Assembly (NCBI GenBank): GCA_965199815.1
Contig: CBDATE010000028.1
Coordinates: 1 to 64,000 of the forward strand
Direction: 5' to 3'
Origin: Azotimanducus sp965199815
GTDB lineage: Bacteria; Pseudomonadota; Gammaproteobacteria; Pseudomonadales; Azotimanducaceae
DNA length: 64,000 bases
Below the pieces are notes generated by a model. That model worked only from the letters and a program-made list of their open reading frames with translations, was not told the origin of the DNA and did no database searches. A program made the translations under genes and the position numbers. The stretch's first letter is position 1. Each line of letters begins with the position of its first letter. Below are positions 20,280-28,425 of the stretch, in pieces.

Positions 20280-20537
20280 CTAGGTTGACCCGTCCTGTGC
20301 ATCAAGGTTGACTGGCTCGAGCGTCGCACCTTGCTTCGTGTCCGCCGGGCGCAACTCCTGAATGCGCAGTTCCGCTGTCTTCAGGGCATCCTGGCACTGC
20401 CTGCCGAGCGCAATACCGCGTTCGTAGGCTGTCAGCGACTCCTCGAGAGTCAGGTCCCCCTGCTCCATCTGCTTGACCAGCTGCTCGAGTTCGGCGAGCG
20501 CAGATTCAAAAACCGCTGGACTACTCGTTTCGGGCAT
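20280..20537 (-). CDS. xseB: Exodeoxyribonuclease VII small subunit
   Basis: The 85-residue protein partners XseA in degrading single-stranded DNA to oligonucleotides. It contains the family core FESALAELEQLVKQMEQGDL, then LEESLTAYERGIAL and CQDALKTAELRIQEL. The start ATG at 20537 (MPETSSPAVF) gives the normal family length; the frame extends further upstream but without conservation. It lies 45 bp upstream of ispA on the same strand, the usual arrangement in proteobacteria. Confidence 0.92.
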   Translation of the reverse strand: MPETSSPAVFESALAELEQLVKQMEQGDLTLEESLTAYERGIALGRQCQDALKTAELRIQELRPADTKQGATLEPVNLDAQDGST

Positions 20538-20601
20538 GTCGATCAGAACCTTGCAATGGGGTGAGAATAACAGGGTATGCAGCTTCTCGGCGGCGCGCCA
20601 G

Positions 20602-20829
20602 TCAGGATTTTCCGGCCAGTGTCCAGCGCGCCGTTTCGGAATCAAAGCAGAGAAATCCCTCGCGCGTCAAACGCGTGAACTCGAAGCGCATGTTCCAGGC
20701 AGCAAGCGGTCGCCCAAGCTGTCGCATGCGAGTCAATACGTCTTCAGGCCGGACAGGCGAGATGCCCTCTCTGGCCAGTTCCCGAATGATCTCCTTGACC
20801 TGATCTGAAGTATGTTTGTCCAGGCTCAC
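20602..20829 (-). CDS. Small hypothetical protein, possibly winged-helix-like
   Basis: A 75-residue protein is read from GTG 20829. It contains EIIRELAREGISPVRPEDVL, TRMRQLGRPLAAWNMRFEF and TRLTREGFLCFD, a helix-helix-helix-beta pattern that could be a small winged helix. I do not recognise the family. The longer open frame (to 20964) would overlap trxA, so the GTG start after the trxA stop is preferred. It sits between trxA and xseB on the same strand. Coding status rests on the well-formed, charged and helical sequence. Confidence 0.5.
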   Translation of the reverse strand: MSLDKHTSDQVKEIIRELAREGISPVRPEDVLTRMRQLGRPLAAWNMRFEFTRLTREGFLCFDSETARWTLAGKS

Positions 20830-20866
20830 AAATATCTGTGACCGTGGCGGTGGCGAATCCCGGTGG

Positions 20867-21235
20867 CTACTGCTGCTGCGCTGCGGGCATCGGCTGGTCA
20901 ACATTGCTGTCCAGAAAGGCCTTGAGCTGTGATTTTGAAAGAGCGCCCGTGCGCGTGGAGTCAACCTCGCCGTCCTTGAACAGGATGAGCGTGGGAACGC
21001 CGTGTATGCCGTACTTTCGCGGCGTGTTGGGATTCGAATCTATATCAATCTTGCAGACTTTGATGCTGCCGACATACTCTTTCGCGATCTGGTCAAGGAC
21101 GGGCGCGATCATCTTGCAGGGAATGCACCATTCGGCCCAGAAGTCAAGCAATACAGGCCGATCCGAATGGCGCACCTCTTCATCAAACGAATCGTCTGTG
21201 ACGTGCACCACGACCGCTTTATCTGATTGGCTCAT
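20867..21235 (-). CDS. trxA: Thioredoxin with CIPC active site
   Basis: The 122-residue thioredoxin fold has FWAEWCIPCKMIAPVLDQIA, the cis-Pro loop GVPTLILFKDGE and the conserved KIDID strand. Thioredoxins reduce protein disulfides in the cytoplasm. The active site is WCIPCK rather than the standard WCGPCK; the residue between the cysteines tunes redox potential, so this may be a specialised thioredoxin. An alanine/glutamine tail (PAAQQQ) extends the C-terminus. A GGAG Shine-Dalgarno precedes ATG 21235. Confidence 0.9.
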   Translation of the reverse strand: MSQSDKAVVVHVTDDSFDEEVRHSDRPVLLDFWAEWCIPCKMIAPVLDQIAKEYVGSIKVCKIDIDSNPNTPRKYGIHGVPTLILFKDGEVDSTRTGALSKSQLKAFLDSNVDQPMPAAQQQ

Positions 21236-21296
21236 GAGTTGACTACTCCGGTAAAATTTGTCTTTCGTTAACTTCAGGGAACTCGGGCAATCTCGA

Positions 21297-22292
21297 TCAA
21301 TCCTGATTCATAGTGCGCGCGAGTCTTTCTGCAAAATAGGTTAGCACACCATCAGCACCGGCACGGCGAATGGACAGCACAGACTCGAAGATAACGCGTT
21401 CATCAAGCCAGCCGTTGCGCATTGCGGACATGTGCATGGCGTATTCACCACTGACCTGATAGGCGAAGGTGGGTGCCGCGAAGGTGGATTTTACTCGCCG
21501 GATGATGTCGAGACAGGGCATGGCGGGTTTGATTATCACCGAATCTGCACCTTCCGAGAGGTCGAGTTCAACTTCCCGCAGAGCTTCATCGCTGTTGGCG
21601 GGGTCCATCTGGTAGGTCGTCTTGTCCGCACTGCCCAAGGCCGAAGAAGAACCGGTCGCGTCCCGGAATGGACCGTAGTAGGCGGAGGCGTACTTGGCCG
21701 AGTAGGCCATGATGCCGGTGGTGACATGACCTTGTGTGTCGAGTGCGGTGCGTATGGCGCGCACACGCCCGTCCATCATGTCCGAAGGCGCAATGATGTC
21801 AGCCCCGGCCTCGGCATTGACCAGCGACTGCCGACAGAGAATCTCGAGCGTCTCGTCGTTGAGGACTCGTCCCCCGGCATCAATCAGACCATCCTGCCCG
21901 TGCGTCGTATAGGGGTCGAGCGCCACATCCGTGATGATACCGAGCCCGGGAAATGCGGCCTTGAGCGCGCGCACGGCTCGCGGAATCAAGCCCTGCGGGT
22001 TCATGGATTCCTGGCCATCCGCGGTCTTGAGGGACGGCTCAACCTGCGGAAACAGGGCGATACAGGAGATGCCGGATGCATGCCACTTTTCTGCGTCTCG
22101 TATCAGGAGGTCGATGGAGCGCCGCTCAATCTCCGGCATGCTGTCCACGGGGACACGCAACGACTTGCCCGCGACCAGAAACACCGGATAGATGAGGTCG
22201 CTGACCTCGAGTTCGGTTTCGCGAACGAGGGCGCGCAGCCAGTCACTTTGCCGATTACGCCGCATACGCCGCTGGGGATACCTGCCAGTCAT
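21297..22292 (-). CDS. hemB: Delta-aminolevulinic acid dehydratase (porphobilinogen synthase)
   Basis: HemB condenses two 5-aminolevulinates to porphobilinogen in haem synthesis. Seen are the Schiff-base lysine region (VIIKPAMPCLDIIR), the second active-site lysine (YSAKYASAYYGPFRDA), GIISCIALFPQ-like and DVALDPYTTHGQDG. The last motif has Asp where zinc-dependent enzymes have Cys, which points to the magnesium-type enzyme. The start ATG 22292 (MTGRYPQRRMRR) overlaps the dsbB stop by 4 nt (ATGA) and gives the usual length of 331 residues. Confidence 0.95.
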   Translation of the reverse strand: MTGRYPQRRMRRNRQSDWLRALVRETELEVSDLIYPVFLVAGKSLRVPVDSMPEIERRSIDLLIRDAEKWHASGISCIALFPQVEPSLKTADGQESMNPQGLIPRAVRALKAAFPGLGIITDVALDPYTTHGQDGLIDAGGRVLNDETLEILCRQSLVNAEAGADIIAPSDMMDGRVRAIRTALDTQGHVTTGIMAYSAKYASAYYGPFRDATGSSSALGSADKTTYQMDPANSDEALREVELDLSEGADSVIIKPAMPCLDIIRRVKSTFAAPTFAYQVSGEYAMHMSAMRNGWLDERVIFESVLSIRRAGADGVLTYFAERLARTMNQD

Positions 22293-22768
22293 GACGAGAA
22301 GATTCTCCGTGTGCACAGGCAGGAGGCTGCCAGCAACGAGAGAAACGCGATGAACGCCCAGCCCGCCATGGACAGCCCGAGCCAGGTCCAGCCGACCTCT
22401 GCACACTCGCCCGTGCCGGATAACATGGCCGCAAGGAGCTCGGTGACGGGTAGGACATCAAGCAGGTATTCAAGGCTCGCACCACAGGCGGGAACCTGGC
22501 CTTCGGGAAGGCTCTGCAACCAGAGCTGACGCACCGCCAGGGCGGTGCCGACAAGGGACAGCCCGCCGGTAATCACGGGGAAGGCGATGGCAGTGCGTGT
22601 GCACACGAGGGCGCTGGCGGCAGTAATGCCGATCAGGAAGAACATCAGTTGCTGGGACACACACAGCAGGCACGGCTCCATGAACTGTACGTGCATGAAA
22701 AATTCGGCGGCACTCAACAGGAAGGCTGAGCCGAGCAGCACGGCGAGCATGCAGTCTCGCGGGCGCAT
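22289..22768 (-). CDS. dsbB: Disulfide bond formation protein B
   Basis: DsbB is the inner-membrane quinone reductase that re-oxidises DsbA. The 159-residue protein from ATG 22768 has four hydrophobic segments. The first periplasmic loop has the redox pair in EPCLLCVSQQ and the second has Cys in PACGASLEYLL and GTGECAEVGWTWLG, the expected arrangement. It ends in a 4-nt overlap with hemB and starts 11 bp after the oxidoreductase stop. Confidence 0.93.
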   Translation of the reverse strand: MRPRDCMLAVLLGSAFLLSAAEFFMHVQFMEPCLLCVSQQLMFFLIGITAASALVCTRTAIAFPVITGGLSLVGTALAVRQLWLQSLPEGQVPACGASLEYLLDVLPVTELLAAMLSGTGECAEVGWTWLGLSMAGWAFIAFLSLLAASCLCTRRIFSS

Positions 22769-22778
22769 GAGCAGAAAT

Positions 22779-23753
22779 TCAGGCAATGTGCAGCAGCACC
22801 TTGCCGATTGCGCGCCGTTCGGACAGGCAGCGAAACGCCTGTGCGTATTCCTCGAACGAATAGCAGGCACCGACAACGGGTGTCATACGGCCAGACTCGA
22901 CGAGGCGCAGGATCTCGTGTGCATTCTGTCGCTGGCCATCCGGGTCCCGGCCTGCCCAGCTGCCGTAGAACACGCCAATGACCTGACACCCCTTGAGTAA
23001 CACAAGATTGGTCGGCAGTTGCGGAATGCCCGCCGTGAAGCCAATCACGAGCACCCGCCCCTCCCATGCGATGCAGCGCATGCATTGGTCGAACAGGTCT
23101 CCCCCCACCGGGTCGTAGATTACGTCAGCGCCTGCGCCTGCGGTCAGGGATTTGACCGCCTCCTTGAGCTGCACCTGTGAATAGTTGACCAATTCGTCCG
23201 CACCTGCCTGTCTGGCGACGGCGAGCTTCTCTTCACTGGAAGCAGCCGCAATCACCCGTGCGCCAAGCGCCTTGCCAAGTTGTACGGCGCTGATTCCGAC
23301 ACCTCCGGCAGCGCCGGTCACCAGCAGGGTTTCGCCCGCCTCGAGGCGGGCGCGTTGCACGAGCGCGTGGTAGGTAGTGCCGTAGGTTGTGAGGAGGCCG
23401 GCTGCCTGCGCAAGGCTTGTGCCCTCCGGTTTGCGGGTCGTGCGGGTTGATGGCGTGGTCACGAATTCGCGCATGGCACCGTCAGGCGCGTATCCGAAAA
23501 CCTCATCGCCCGGCACAAGGTCTGTGACCGCTGCGCCGGTCTCGCGAACAACCCCGGAAAATTCGCTGCCGGGGGAAAACGGGAAGGCGGGCTTGAATTG
23601 GTACTTGCCCTGAATCATCAGCACATCGGGATAGTTGAGTGCGGCGAAGCGCACCTCACAGACCACCTCATCATCGCCGGCGACGGGGGGCGGGATTTCC
23701 TCAATCACCAGATCCTCTGGTGGGCCGTATGCCTTGCACAGTAATGCTTTCAA
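22779..23753 (-). CDS. Zinc-free NADPH:quinone oxidoreductase family protein
   Basis: The 324-residue medium-chain dehydrogenase/reductase has the GroES-like N-terminal half (ALNYPDVLMIQGKYQFKPAFPFSPG), the NADPH-binding TGAAGGVGISAVQLGKALGA at about residue 147, and YDPVGGDLFDQCMRCIAWEGR. No structural-zinc Cys cluster is seen, as in the QOR subfamily. It probably reduces quinones or related enones in the cytoplasm. It is the first gene of the qor-dsbB-hemB set; functional linkage to DsbB is not implied beyond position. Confidence 0.88.
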   Translation of the reverse strand: MKALLCKAYGPPEDLVIEEIPPPVAGDDEVVCEVRFAALNYPDVLMIQGKYQFKPAFPFSPGSEFSGVVRETGAAVTDLVPGDEVFGYAPDGAMREFVTTPSTRTTRKPEGTSLAQAAGLLTTYGTTYHALVQRARLEAGETLLVTGAAGGVGISAVQLGKALGARVIAAASSEEKLAVARQAGADELVNYSQVQLKEAVKSLTAGAGADVIYDPVGGDLFDQCMRCIAWEGRVLVIGFTAGIPQLPTNLVLLKGCQVIGVFYGSWAGRDPDGQRQNAHEILRLVESGRMTPVVGACYSFEEYAQAFRCLSERRAIGKVLLHIA

Positions 23754-23821
23754 TTTCTGGTTCCTGTTTCTGGTTCAGATACATGCGAGACTTCCGCAGC
23801 GTTCCCGCCCGGCAGCAGGGC

Positions 23822-23862
23822 AGCAGGATGGTCTCCCGGTCTCATATCCGGCAAACGAGCGC
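23822..23862 (+). repeat. Dispersed intergenic repeat, copy 2
   Basis: The core at 23838-23862 differs from copy 1 at three positions. The flanking CAGCAGG and CTC bases also match copy 1, so the shared unit is about 41 bp. It lies in the divergent gap between the quinone oxidoreductase gene and the membrane-protein gene, 36 bp before the latter's ATG. Confidence 0.6.
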
Positions 23863-23897
23863 ATGTGTTTTGCTCAATCACATCGTAGAATACCCGC

Positions 23898-24359
23898 ATG
23901 AGCACCCGTGACACCACAACCGAAGACAACGCGGACAGCGAAGAGACCACATCAGGGAAGGAGAAGTGGCTGTATCCGGCAATCAGCATCGTCGCGACGG
24001 CACTGGTTCCCATTGTCATATCCCTTGGGCCGTTGCGCAACTTTCTCGGCGCAGTAGAACCCGTCGAGCTCATCGCTGTTGGCGTACTGATCGTTCTGGG
24101 CTTCATTCTGGCGTTCACGTCAGCCCGCAAGCGCTACGAAGAGCGGCTCTATCTGCGGCTCTGGAAAGAGCGTCAGCAGGAACGCGAGGCCGAACGGCGT
24201 ATCGAGATGCGAGAGGCTGAACGGCGGTGGTCACGACACGACATGTATGAATTCGATGCTGCCGAAGCTGCTCCCGGAGAGGGGGACGGACAGGAAGAGA
24301 TGGAGATGCCGCGCGAACAGCGCCTGCTGCGTCAGCTCGGCCTGGAGCCCGCTCCTTGA
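23898..24359 (+). CDS. Small membrane protein of unknown function
   Basis: A 153-residue protein of no family I recognise. It has a polar N-terminus rich in Asp, Glu and Thr, two hydrophobic segments (AISIVATALVPIVISLGPL and VELIAVGVLIVLGFILAF) and a long, highly charged helix (RLWKERQQEREAERRIEMRE). The acidic tail ends in REQRLLRQLGLEPAP. The pattern suggests an inner-membrane hairpin with a cytoplasmic coiled coil. ATG 23898 follows a weak TAGAAT box. No operon partner is evident; a hairpin element separates it from uppP. Confidence 0.65.
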   Translation: MSTRDTTTEDNADSEETTSGKEKWLYPAISIVATALVPIVISLGPLRNFLGAVEPVELIAVGVLIVLGFILAFTSARKRYEERLYLRLWKERQQEREAERRIEMREAERRWSRHDMYEFDAAEAAPGEGDGQEEMEMPREQRLLRQLGLEPAP

Positions 24360-24371
24360 AGCACCCCCGCG

Positions 24372-24437
24372 GTATGTTCTGATCATGTCTGTCCGTGGGC
24401 TTGATCGGACGTACACCTGCTGACGAGGTGTCCGGGC
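24372..24437 (+). repeat. Hairpin element related to the 32.0 kb hairpin array
   Basis: GTATGTTCTGATCA begins an element that matches 32009-32046 at about 85 percent. Its stem has loop TCCG and keeps pairing largely through G-U wobble. A second imperfect hairpin follows at about 24409-24436 (CGGAC...GTCCG around ACCT/AGGT). It fills the gap between the small membrane-protein gene and the uppP GTG. Confidence 0.6.
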
Positions 24438-24440
24438 GCT

Positions 24441-25241
24441 GTGCTCTTGCCAGCGATCATTCTGGCGCTGATACAGGGATTCACCGAATTCCTGCCAATC
24501 TCCAGTTCAGCCCATCTGGTGCTGGTGCGCAGCTTCGCCGAATGGCAGGATCAGGGGCTCGCATTCGATGTCAGTGTGCATCTCGGCAGCCTTGGTGCCT
24601 TGTTGCTGTATTTTCGGCAAGACCTGCACACGCTCCTGAGCGGCGGCCTGACCAGCCTGCGGTCAGGCGAGATGAACGCCGACAGCAGGGTGTTGATGAT
24701 GCTCTCGATGGCGACCCTGCCCATCATTGCGGTCGGAGGATGCGTCGTCCTGCTTGGTATGGACGATTACCTGCGCAACCCGCTGGTGGTCGCAATTGCC
24801 AATCTGGTGTTCGCGCCCCTGCTGTTGTTTGCCGACCGCTGCCGGGGCGAGGCAGGCATGGCCTCCCTGAATGTGAAACACGCGCTCCTCATCGGCGGGT
24901 GCCAGGCATTTGCCGTGCTGCCGGGCGCATCTCGCTCCGGCGTTACCATGATGGCCGCCCTGATGCTTGGCTACAGTCGCGTACAGGCAACTCGCATCGC
25001 CATGCTGCTGGCGATTCCCAGCATCCTGGGGGCCGCACTGCTGACCCTGACCGCAGCCATCAAGGCCGACAGCCTGCCCGCCTTCGGGCTGCTGGCGACG
25101 GGCACTTGCATCAGCTTCATCGCTGCCTATGCTTCGATTGCCTTGCTCGTGAATCTCGTCGGACGCATCGGCATGACACCCTTCGTCGCCTACCGGGTGA
25201 TTCTCGGCATTGCCCTGCTCGCATTGCTGTTGCGGGCGTGA
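24441..25241 (+). CDS. uppP: Undecaprenyl-diphosphatase
   Basis: UppP (BacA) dephosphorylates undecaprenyl diphosphate to recycle the cell-wall carrier lipid. The two family signatures are present: QGFTEFLPISSSAHLVLVR near the N-terminus and PGASRSGVTMMAALMLGYSR at about residue 160. The 266 residues contain multiple membrane segments. The start is GTG 24441, which lies only a few bases after the upstream hairpin element. Confidence 0.95.
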   Translation: MLLPAIILALIQGFTEFLPISSSAHLVLVRSFAEWQDQGLAFDVSVHLGSLGALLLYFRQDLHTLLSGGLTSLRSGEMNADSRVLMMLSMATLPIIAVGGCVVLLGMDDYLRNPLVVAIANLVFAPLLLFADRCRGEAGMASLNVKHALLIGGCQAFAVLPGASRSGVTMMAALMLGYSRVQATRIAMLLAIPSILGAALLTLTAAIKADSLPAFGLLATGTCISFIAAYASIALLVNLVGRIGMTPFVAYRVILGIALLALLLRA

Positions 25242-25272
25242 ATCAGGAGTTCGGACGGAGGAGCAAGGAGCA

Positions 25273-25737
25273 TCAAAATGGAATGTCGTCCTCGAAGGAC
25301 GAATCCTGTTGCAGGTGCGAGTCCTGGCCAGGGTCTGCCTGAGCGGGGTCACTTGCGCCCGACGAGAAGCTGTCGTCGCGTTCCGCGCCCATGTCCCCGG
25401 AGCGCCGCGAATCGAGCATGGTGAGGTTGCGCGCCACGACCTCTGTGGAGTAGCGCTTCACGCCATCACGCTCGTAGCTGCTGGTGCGCAGTGAGCCCTC
25501 GATGTAGATGAGGGAGCCCTTGCGCAAGTATTGCTCCGCGATTTCCGCAGTGCGCCCGAAGCACACCACGTTATGCCACTCAGTGGAATCGCGGCGCTCT
25601 CCGGTTGCCCGATCTCGCCAGGTTTCGCTGGTCGCGACGCGAAGCCGCGTGACCGGGCGGTTGTCTTGTGTGTGTCGCACCTGCGGGTCCTGCCCCAGAT
25701 GTCCTACCAGAATGACCTTGTTGATTCCCTGCGCCAT
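25273..25737 (-). CDS. ssb: Single-stranded DNA-binding protein
   Basis: The 154-residue SSB starts at ATG 25737 (MAQGINKVILVGHLGQDP). It has the OB-fold core (STEWHNVVCFGRTAEIAEQYL, KGSLIYIEGSLRTSSYERDG) and ends with the acidic tip DDIPF that recruits repair and replication proteins. The tail between is Ser/Gln/Asp-rich and disordered. The longer upstream frame is not conserved. An AGGA ribosome-binding site lies just before the start. Confidence 0.96.
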   Translation of the reverse strand: MAQGINKVILVGHLGQDPQVRHTQDNRPVTRLRVATSETWRDRATGERRDSTEWHNVVCFGRTAEIAEQYLRKGSLIYIEGSLRTSSYERDGVKRYSTEVVARNLTMLDSRRSGDMGAERDDSFSSGASDPAQADPGQDSHLQQDSSFEDDIPF

Positions 25738-25855
25738 GTTCCTGTCCCGACTGGAAGATGCACAGTGTAGCGCGCCTTGATGAACTTGTAGGCACTCCAT
25801 GTGCGACCAGGACGCAGGTTCATGTGCGAGGTGGCTGCATCCTGTTGTGCGAAAA

Positions 25856-26521
25856 TCACCCGACTCTCTGGCGCGGGGCGGCACCGGGTGTTGTCGGCAG
25901 CAGCATTCCCAGCAGCACACCGGTTACGAACCCGCTCCAGTGCGCGCCATTGGCCACCTGAAGCCCGAACAGCTGGCCGACACCGGTCGAGAACAGCACC
26001 ATGGAGACGACGAGGAAGGCGATGAGTGCGGGTGAGGCTTGCCAGCGAAGGTCAGTGTCCCGTACGCGGCGAACGGCGACCAACCCGACCAGCCCGTAGT
26101 CCAGTCCCGACAGGCCGCCAAACAGCGGTGTCGGTTCGATCAGGTACTGCGTGAGGTTGGACACCAGCATGATGAGTATCGCGAGCAGGGCGAAACCACC
26201 GGAACCAAGCACGGCTTCCGCGCGCCGCCCGAACTCGACGGCAATGGCCAGATTGAAAGCCAGATGCGCGAACGAGAAATGCAGGAACGCCGGAGTGATG
26301 AATCGCCATACCTGCCCGCTCTCCAGCATCACCTCGAGGGGCACGAAATGCAGCGCCTGTCCGGTGTTGTAGAAGGGCACCATCGTCAAGCTGTGAAATG
26401 GTGATGCCAGCAGCCCGTGCCGCCAGAGCAGAACCGCGAACCACCCCAGCAGGGACGCGAAACACAGCCCCGACAGGACTGGATAGCGTCGCAGGCCGCT
26501 CTGTCCGACTGATACACTCAT
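25856..26521 (-). CDS. GlpG-like rhomboid intramembrane serine protease
   Basis: The 221-residue protein has six or so hydrophobic segments and the rhomboid features: ITPAFLHFSFAHLAFN (after TM1), the catalytic Ser in FGGLSGLDYGLVG (about residue 138) and the catalytic His in VANGAHWSGFVTG (about residue 192). It lacks the cytosolic N-terminal domain of E. coli GlpG. It cleaves membrane-protein substrates within the bilayer; none is known here. Rhombosortase is an alternative, but the FGGLSG and ANGAH motifs favour GlpG. Confidence 0.85.
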   Translation of the reverse strand: MSVSVGQSGLRRYPVLSGLCFASLLGWFAVLLWRHGLLASPFHSLTMVPFYNTGQALHFVPLEVMLESGQVWRFITPAFLHFSFAHLAFNLAIAVEFGRRAEAVLGSGGFALLAILIMLVSNLTQYLIEPTPLFGGLSGLDYGLVGLVAVRRVRDTDLRWQASPALIAFLVVSMVLFSTGVGQLFGLQVANGAHWSGFVTGVLLGMLLPTTPGAAPRQRVG

Positions 26522-26558
26522 TACACATTCTCCTCGTCAGGCGGAGCAATTTATCAGG

Positions 26559-27575
26559 ATGACAGCGACCATACGCGACATGGAAAGCGAGGTGCTTGCC
26601 GCGCTGAATCTCTGGCTCGGGCAGGGACAGCACTGCTGGCTGGCGACTGTCATCAAGACCTGGGGGTCTTCGCCGCGGCCGGTCGGCTCACTCCTGGCCG
26701 CCAACGAGTCGGGGCAGATTATGGGCTCCCTCTCCGGGGGGTGCGTGGAGGATGATCTGATTGCACAGCTGACTCGGGGTGCTCTGGCGAAAGACTTGCC
26801 GGAAGTGTATGTATATGGCCTGAGTGCAGCGGAGACGGAGAAATTCGGCTTGCCCTGTGGTGGGCACCTGCATGTGATGCTGGAGCCAGTGAGGCCGACA
26901 TCCGACGAGCGGGATCATTTTGCGGCGCTTTGCGGGCATCTTGCGGAGCGCCGCTGGATCAGGCGGGAAGTTGATGCTGCCTCGGGAAGCAGGCGCTTCG
27001 TGGTTGTTGACGGCCACGCGCCGCTTGAATGGGACGAGTCGGCGCGTATTCTGCGGCATGTGTTCGGCCCCGCCTGGCGGCTGTTCATCATTGGTGCCGG
27101 CATGGTCGGGCGCTATCTGGCGCACATGGCGCTGATGCTCGATTATCAGGTGCTCGTCTGCGACCCTCGTCAGCATCTGCTTGATGACTTTGATGTGGAC
27201 GGCGTGACGCGAATCTGTGACATGCCGGACGATGCCATCGAAGCCTGCGCCAAGGACCCGGCTGTGGCGATTGTCGCCACGACTCACGACCCGAGAATTG
27301 ACGACATGGGCCTCATGGGTGCGCTTGAAACGCGCGCTTTCTATGTGGGTGCCATGGGTTCGGCGCGCACCTCGAAGAGCCGCAGACACAGGTTGCGTGC
27401 GCTCGATGTGGATGAGGCGCAGCTGGCGCGGTTACATGCGCCCGTCGGGCTGCCCATCGGCAGCAAGACACCGGCCGAAATCGCCGTGTCCATCCTCGCC
27501 GAAATCATCGCAGAGCGACGGCGACTGGCGAGTCAGTCCACCGCGGGCGCTCGGGAATCCCCGGTCACGACGTGA
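26559..27575 (+). CDS. XdhC/CoxI family molybdenum cofactor maturation protein
   Basis: The 338-residue protein has the N-terminal XdhC_CoxI domain (WLATVIKTWGSSPRPVGSLL, GSLSGGCVEDDLIAQL) and the C-terminal Rossmann domain (FIIGAGMVGRYLAHMAL, YVGAMGSARTSKSRR). XdhC proteins hold molybdenum cofactor and insert it, after sulfuration, into xanthine-dehydrogenase-type enzymes. No xdhA, xdhB or coxL is in the window. It overlaps the mobA-like gene by 4 nt (GTGA), indicating a two-gene operon in cofactor processing. Confidence 0.88.
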   Translation: MTATIRDMESEVLAALNLWLGQGQHCWLATVIKTWGSSPRPVGSLLAANESGQIMGSLSGGCVEDDLIAQLTRGALAKDLPEVYVYGLSAAETEKFGLPCGGHLHVMLEPVRPTSDERDHFAALCGHLAERRWIRREVDAASGSRRFVVVDGHAPLEWDESARILRHVFGPAWRLFIIGAGMVGRYLAHMALMLDYQVLVCDPRQHLLDDFDVDGVTRICDMPDDAIEACAKDPAVAIVATTHDPRIDDMGLMGALETRAFYVGAMGSARTSKSRRHRLRALDVDEAQLARLHAPVGLPIGSKTPAEIAVSILAEIIAERRRLASQSTAGARESPVTT

Positions 27576-28420
27576 TAGGCGCGTTGCTTCTCGCGGCCGG
27601 ATTCTCGCGGCGATTCGGAAGCGACAAGAGGCTGCACCGTCGCTCGCGGGACAAGCCCGCGATGATCATGGAAACCCTTGACAAGTACGCGCAGGTCTTT
27701 ACCCCGTGCTGGGTTGTCATTCGCGAGCACGATGCCGAGGTCAGGCAACTCATCGAGACGCATGCGCCGCCGCGCGTGATGGTCTTGCGAAGCCGTCATT
27801 CACATCTGGGGATGGGGGCAACGCTCGCTGAAGGCATGCGTCAGATCATTGCGCGGGGCGCGCCCGGAGGGGTGTTCATCGGCCTCGCCGATATGCCCTG
27901 CGTGATGCCGGGTTCCCTGATGGCCTTGCGCGCAGCCCTGGAAAGATGCCTTGACGGGGACACACACCGTACGGGGACACACACCGAGCGACGGGGACAC
28001 ACACCGGGCGACGGGGACACACACTGCATCGCCGAGCGACGGGGACACACACCGAGCGACGGGGACACACACTGCATCGCCGAGCGACGGGGACACACAC
28101 CGAGCGACGGGGACACACACTGCATCGCCGAGCGACGGGGACACACACCGGGCGACGGGGACACACACTGCATCGCCGAGCGACGGGGACACACACCGGG
28201 CGACGGGGACACACACTGCATTGTGAGACCTCTGTTCAATGGCTTGCCGGGGCATCCCGTCGGCTTCGGTGCGGCATTCTTCGAGCGGCTTGCACGGGCG
28301 AGCGGTGATGCCGGTGCCAGACACCTGCTTGCGCTACACCCGCAGTGCGTACTCGATGTGCCGGTCGAGGACCCCGGTATTCATATCGATTTCGATACCA
28401 ACCCCGATGTCGGGGCGTAA
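27572..28420 (+). CDS. MobA-like (MocA-type) nucleotidyltransferase with an in-frame repeat insertion
   Basis: The protein begins with the NTP-transferase P-loop LLLAAGFSRRFGSDKRL and has HLGMGATLAEGM, FIGLADMPCV and RPLFNGLPGHPVGF. These match enzymes that add CMP or GMP to molybdopterin, in keeping with the coupled xdhC. Between the LADMPCV helix and RPLFNGLPGHP the protein is expanded by about 85 residues, mainly five copies of ERRGHTPSDGDTHCIA (residues 139-217 plus a leader). The repeat keeps frame, so the product is full length, but whether it folds and works is open. Confidence 0.85.
   Translation: MIGALLLAAGFSRRFGSDKRLHRRSRDKPAMIMETLDKYAQVFTPCWVVIREHDAEVRQLIETHAPPRVMVLRSRHSHLGMGATLAEGMRQIIARGAPGGVFIGLADMPCVMPGSLMALRAALERCLDGDTHRTGTHTERRGHTPGDGDTHCIAERRGHTPSDGDTHCIAERRGHTPSDGDTHCIAERRGHTPGDGDTHCIAERRGHTPGDGDTHCIVRPLFNGLPGHPVGFGAAFFERLARASGDAGARHLLALHPQCVLDVPVEDPGIHIDFDTNPDVGA
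27957..28225 (+). repeat. In-frame GGGGACACAC minisatellite in the mobA-like gene
   Basis: Five 48-bp units run from 27986 to 28225. Each holds two GGGGACACACAC cores and encodes the 16-residue block ERRGHTPSDGDTHCIA, with A/G variation giving S or G. A shorter leader with two more cores starts at 27957. The units are contiguous with no unique spacers, so this is a minisatellite and not a CRISPR array. Confidence 0.95.
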
Positions 28421-28425
28421 CAGCG

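Noticed and set aside
21432..22529. A 365-codon plus-strand frame opposite hemB and dsbB
   Set aside because: hemB and dsbB are unambiguous on the other strand; the plus frame has no recognisable domain.
27957..28225. Possible CRISPR array in the mobA-like gene (and the ispA repeat)
   Set aside because: Units are contiguous with no unique spacers, are multiples of three, and keep the enclosing reading frame open; no cas genes are present.
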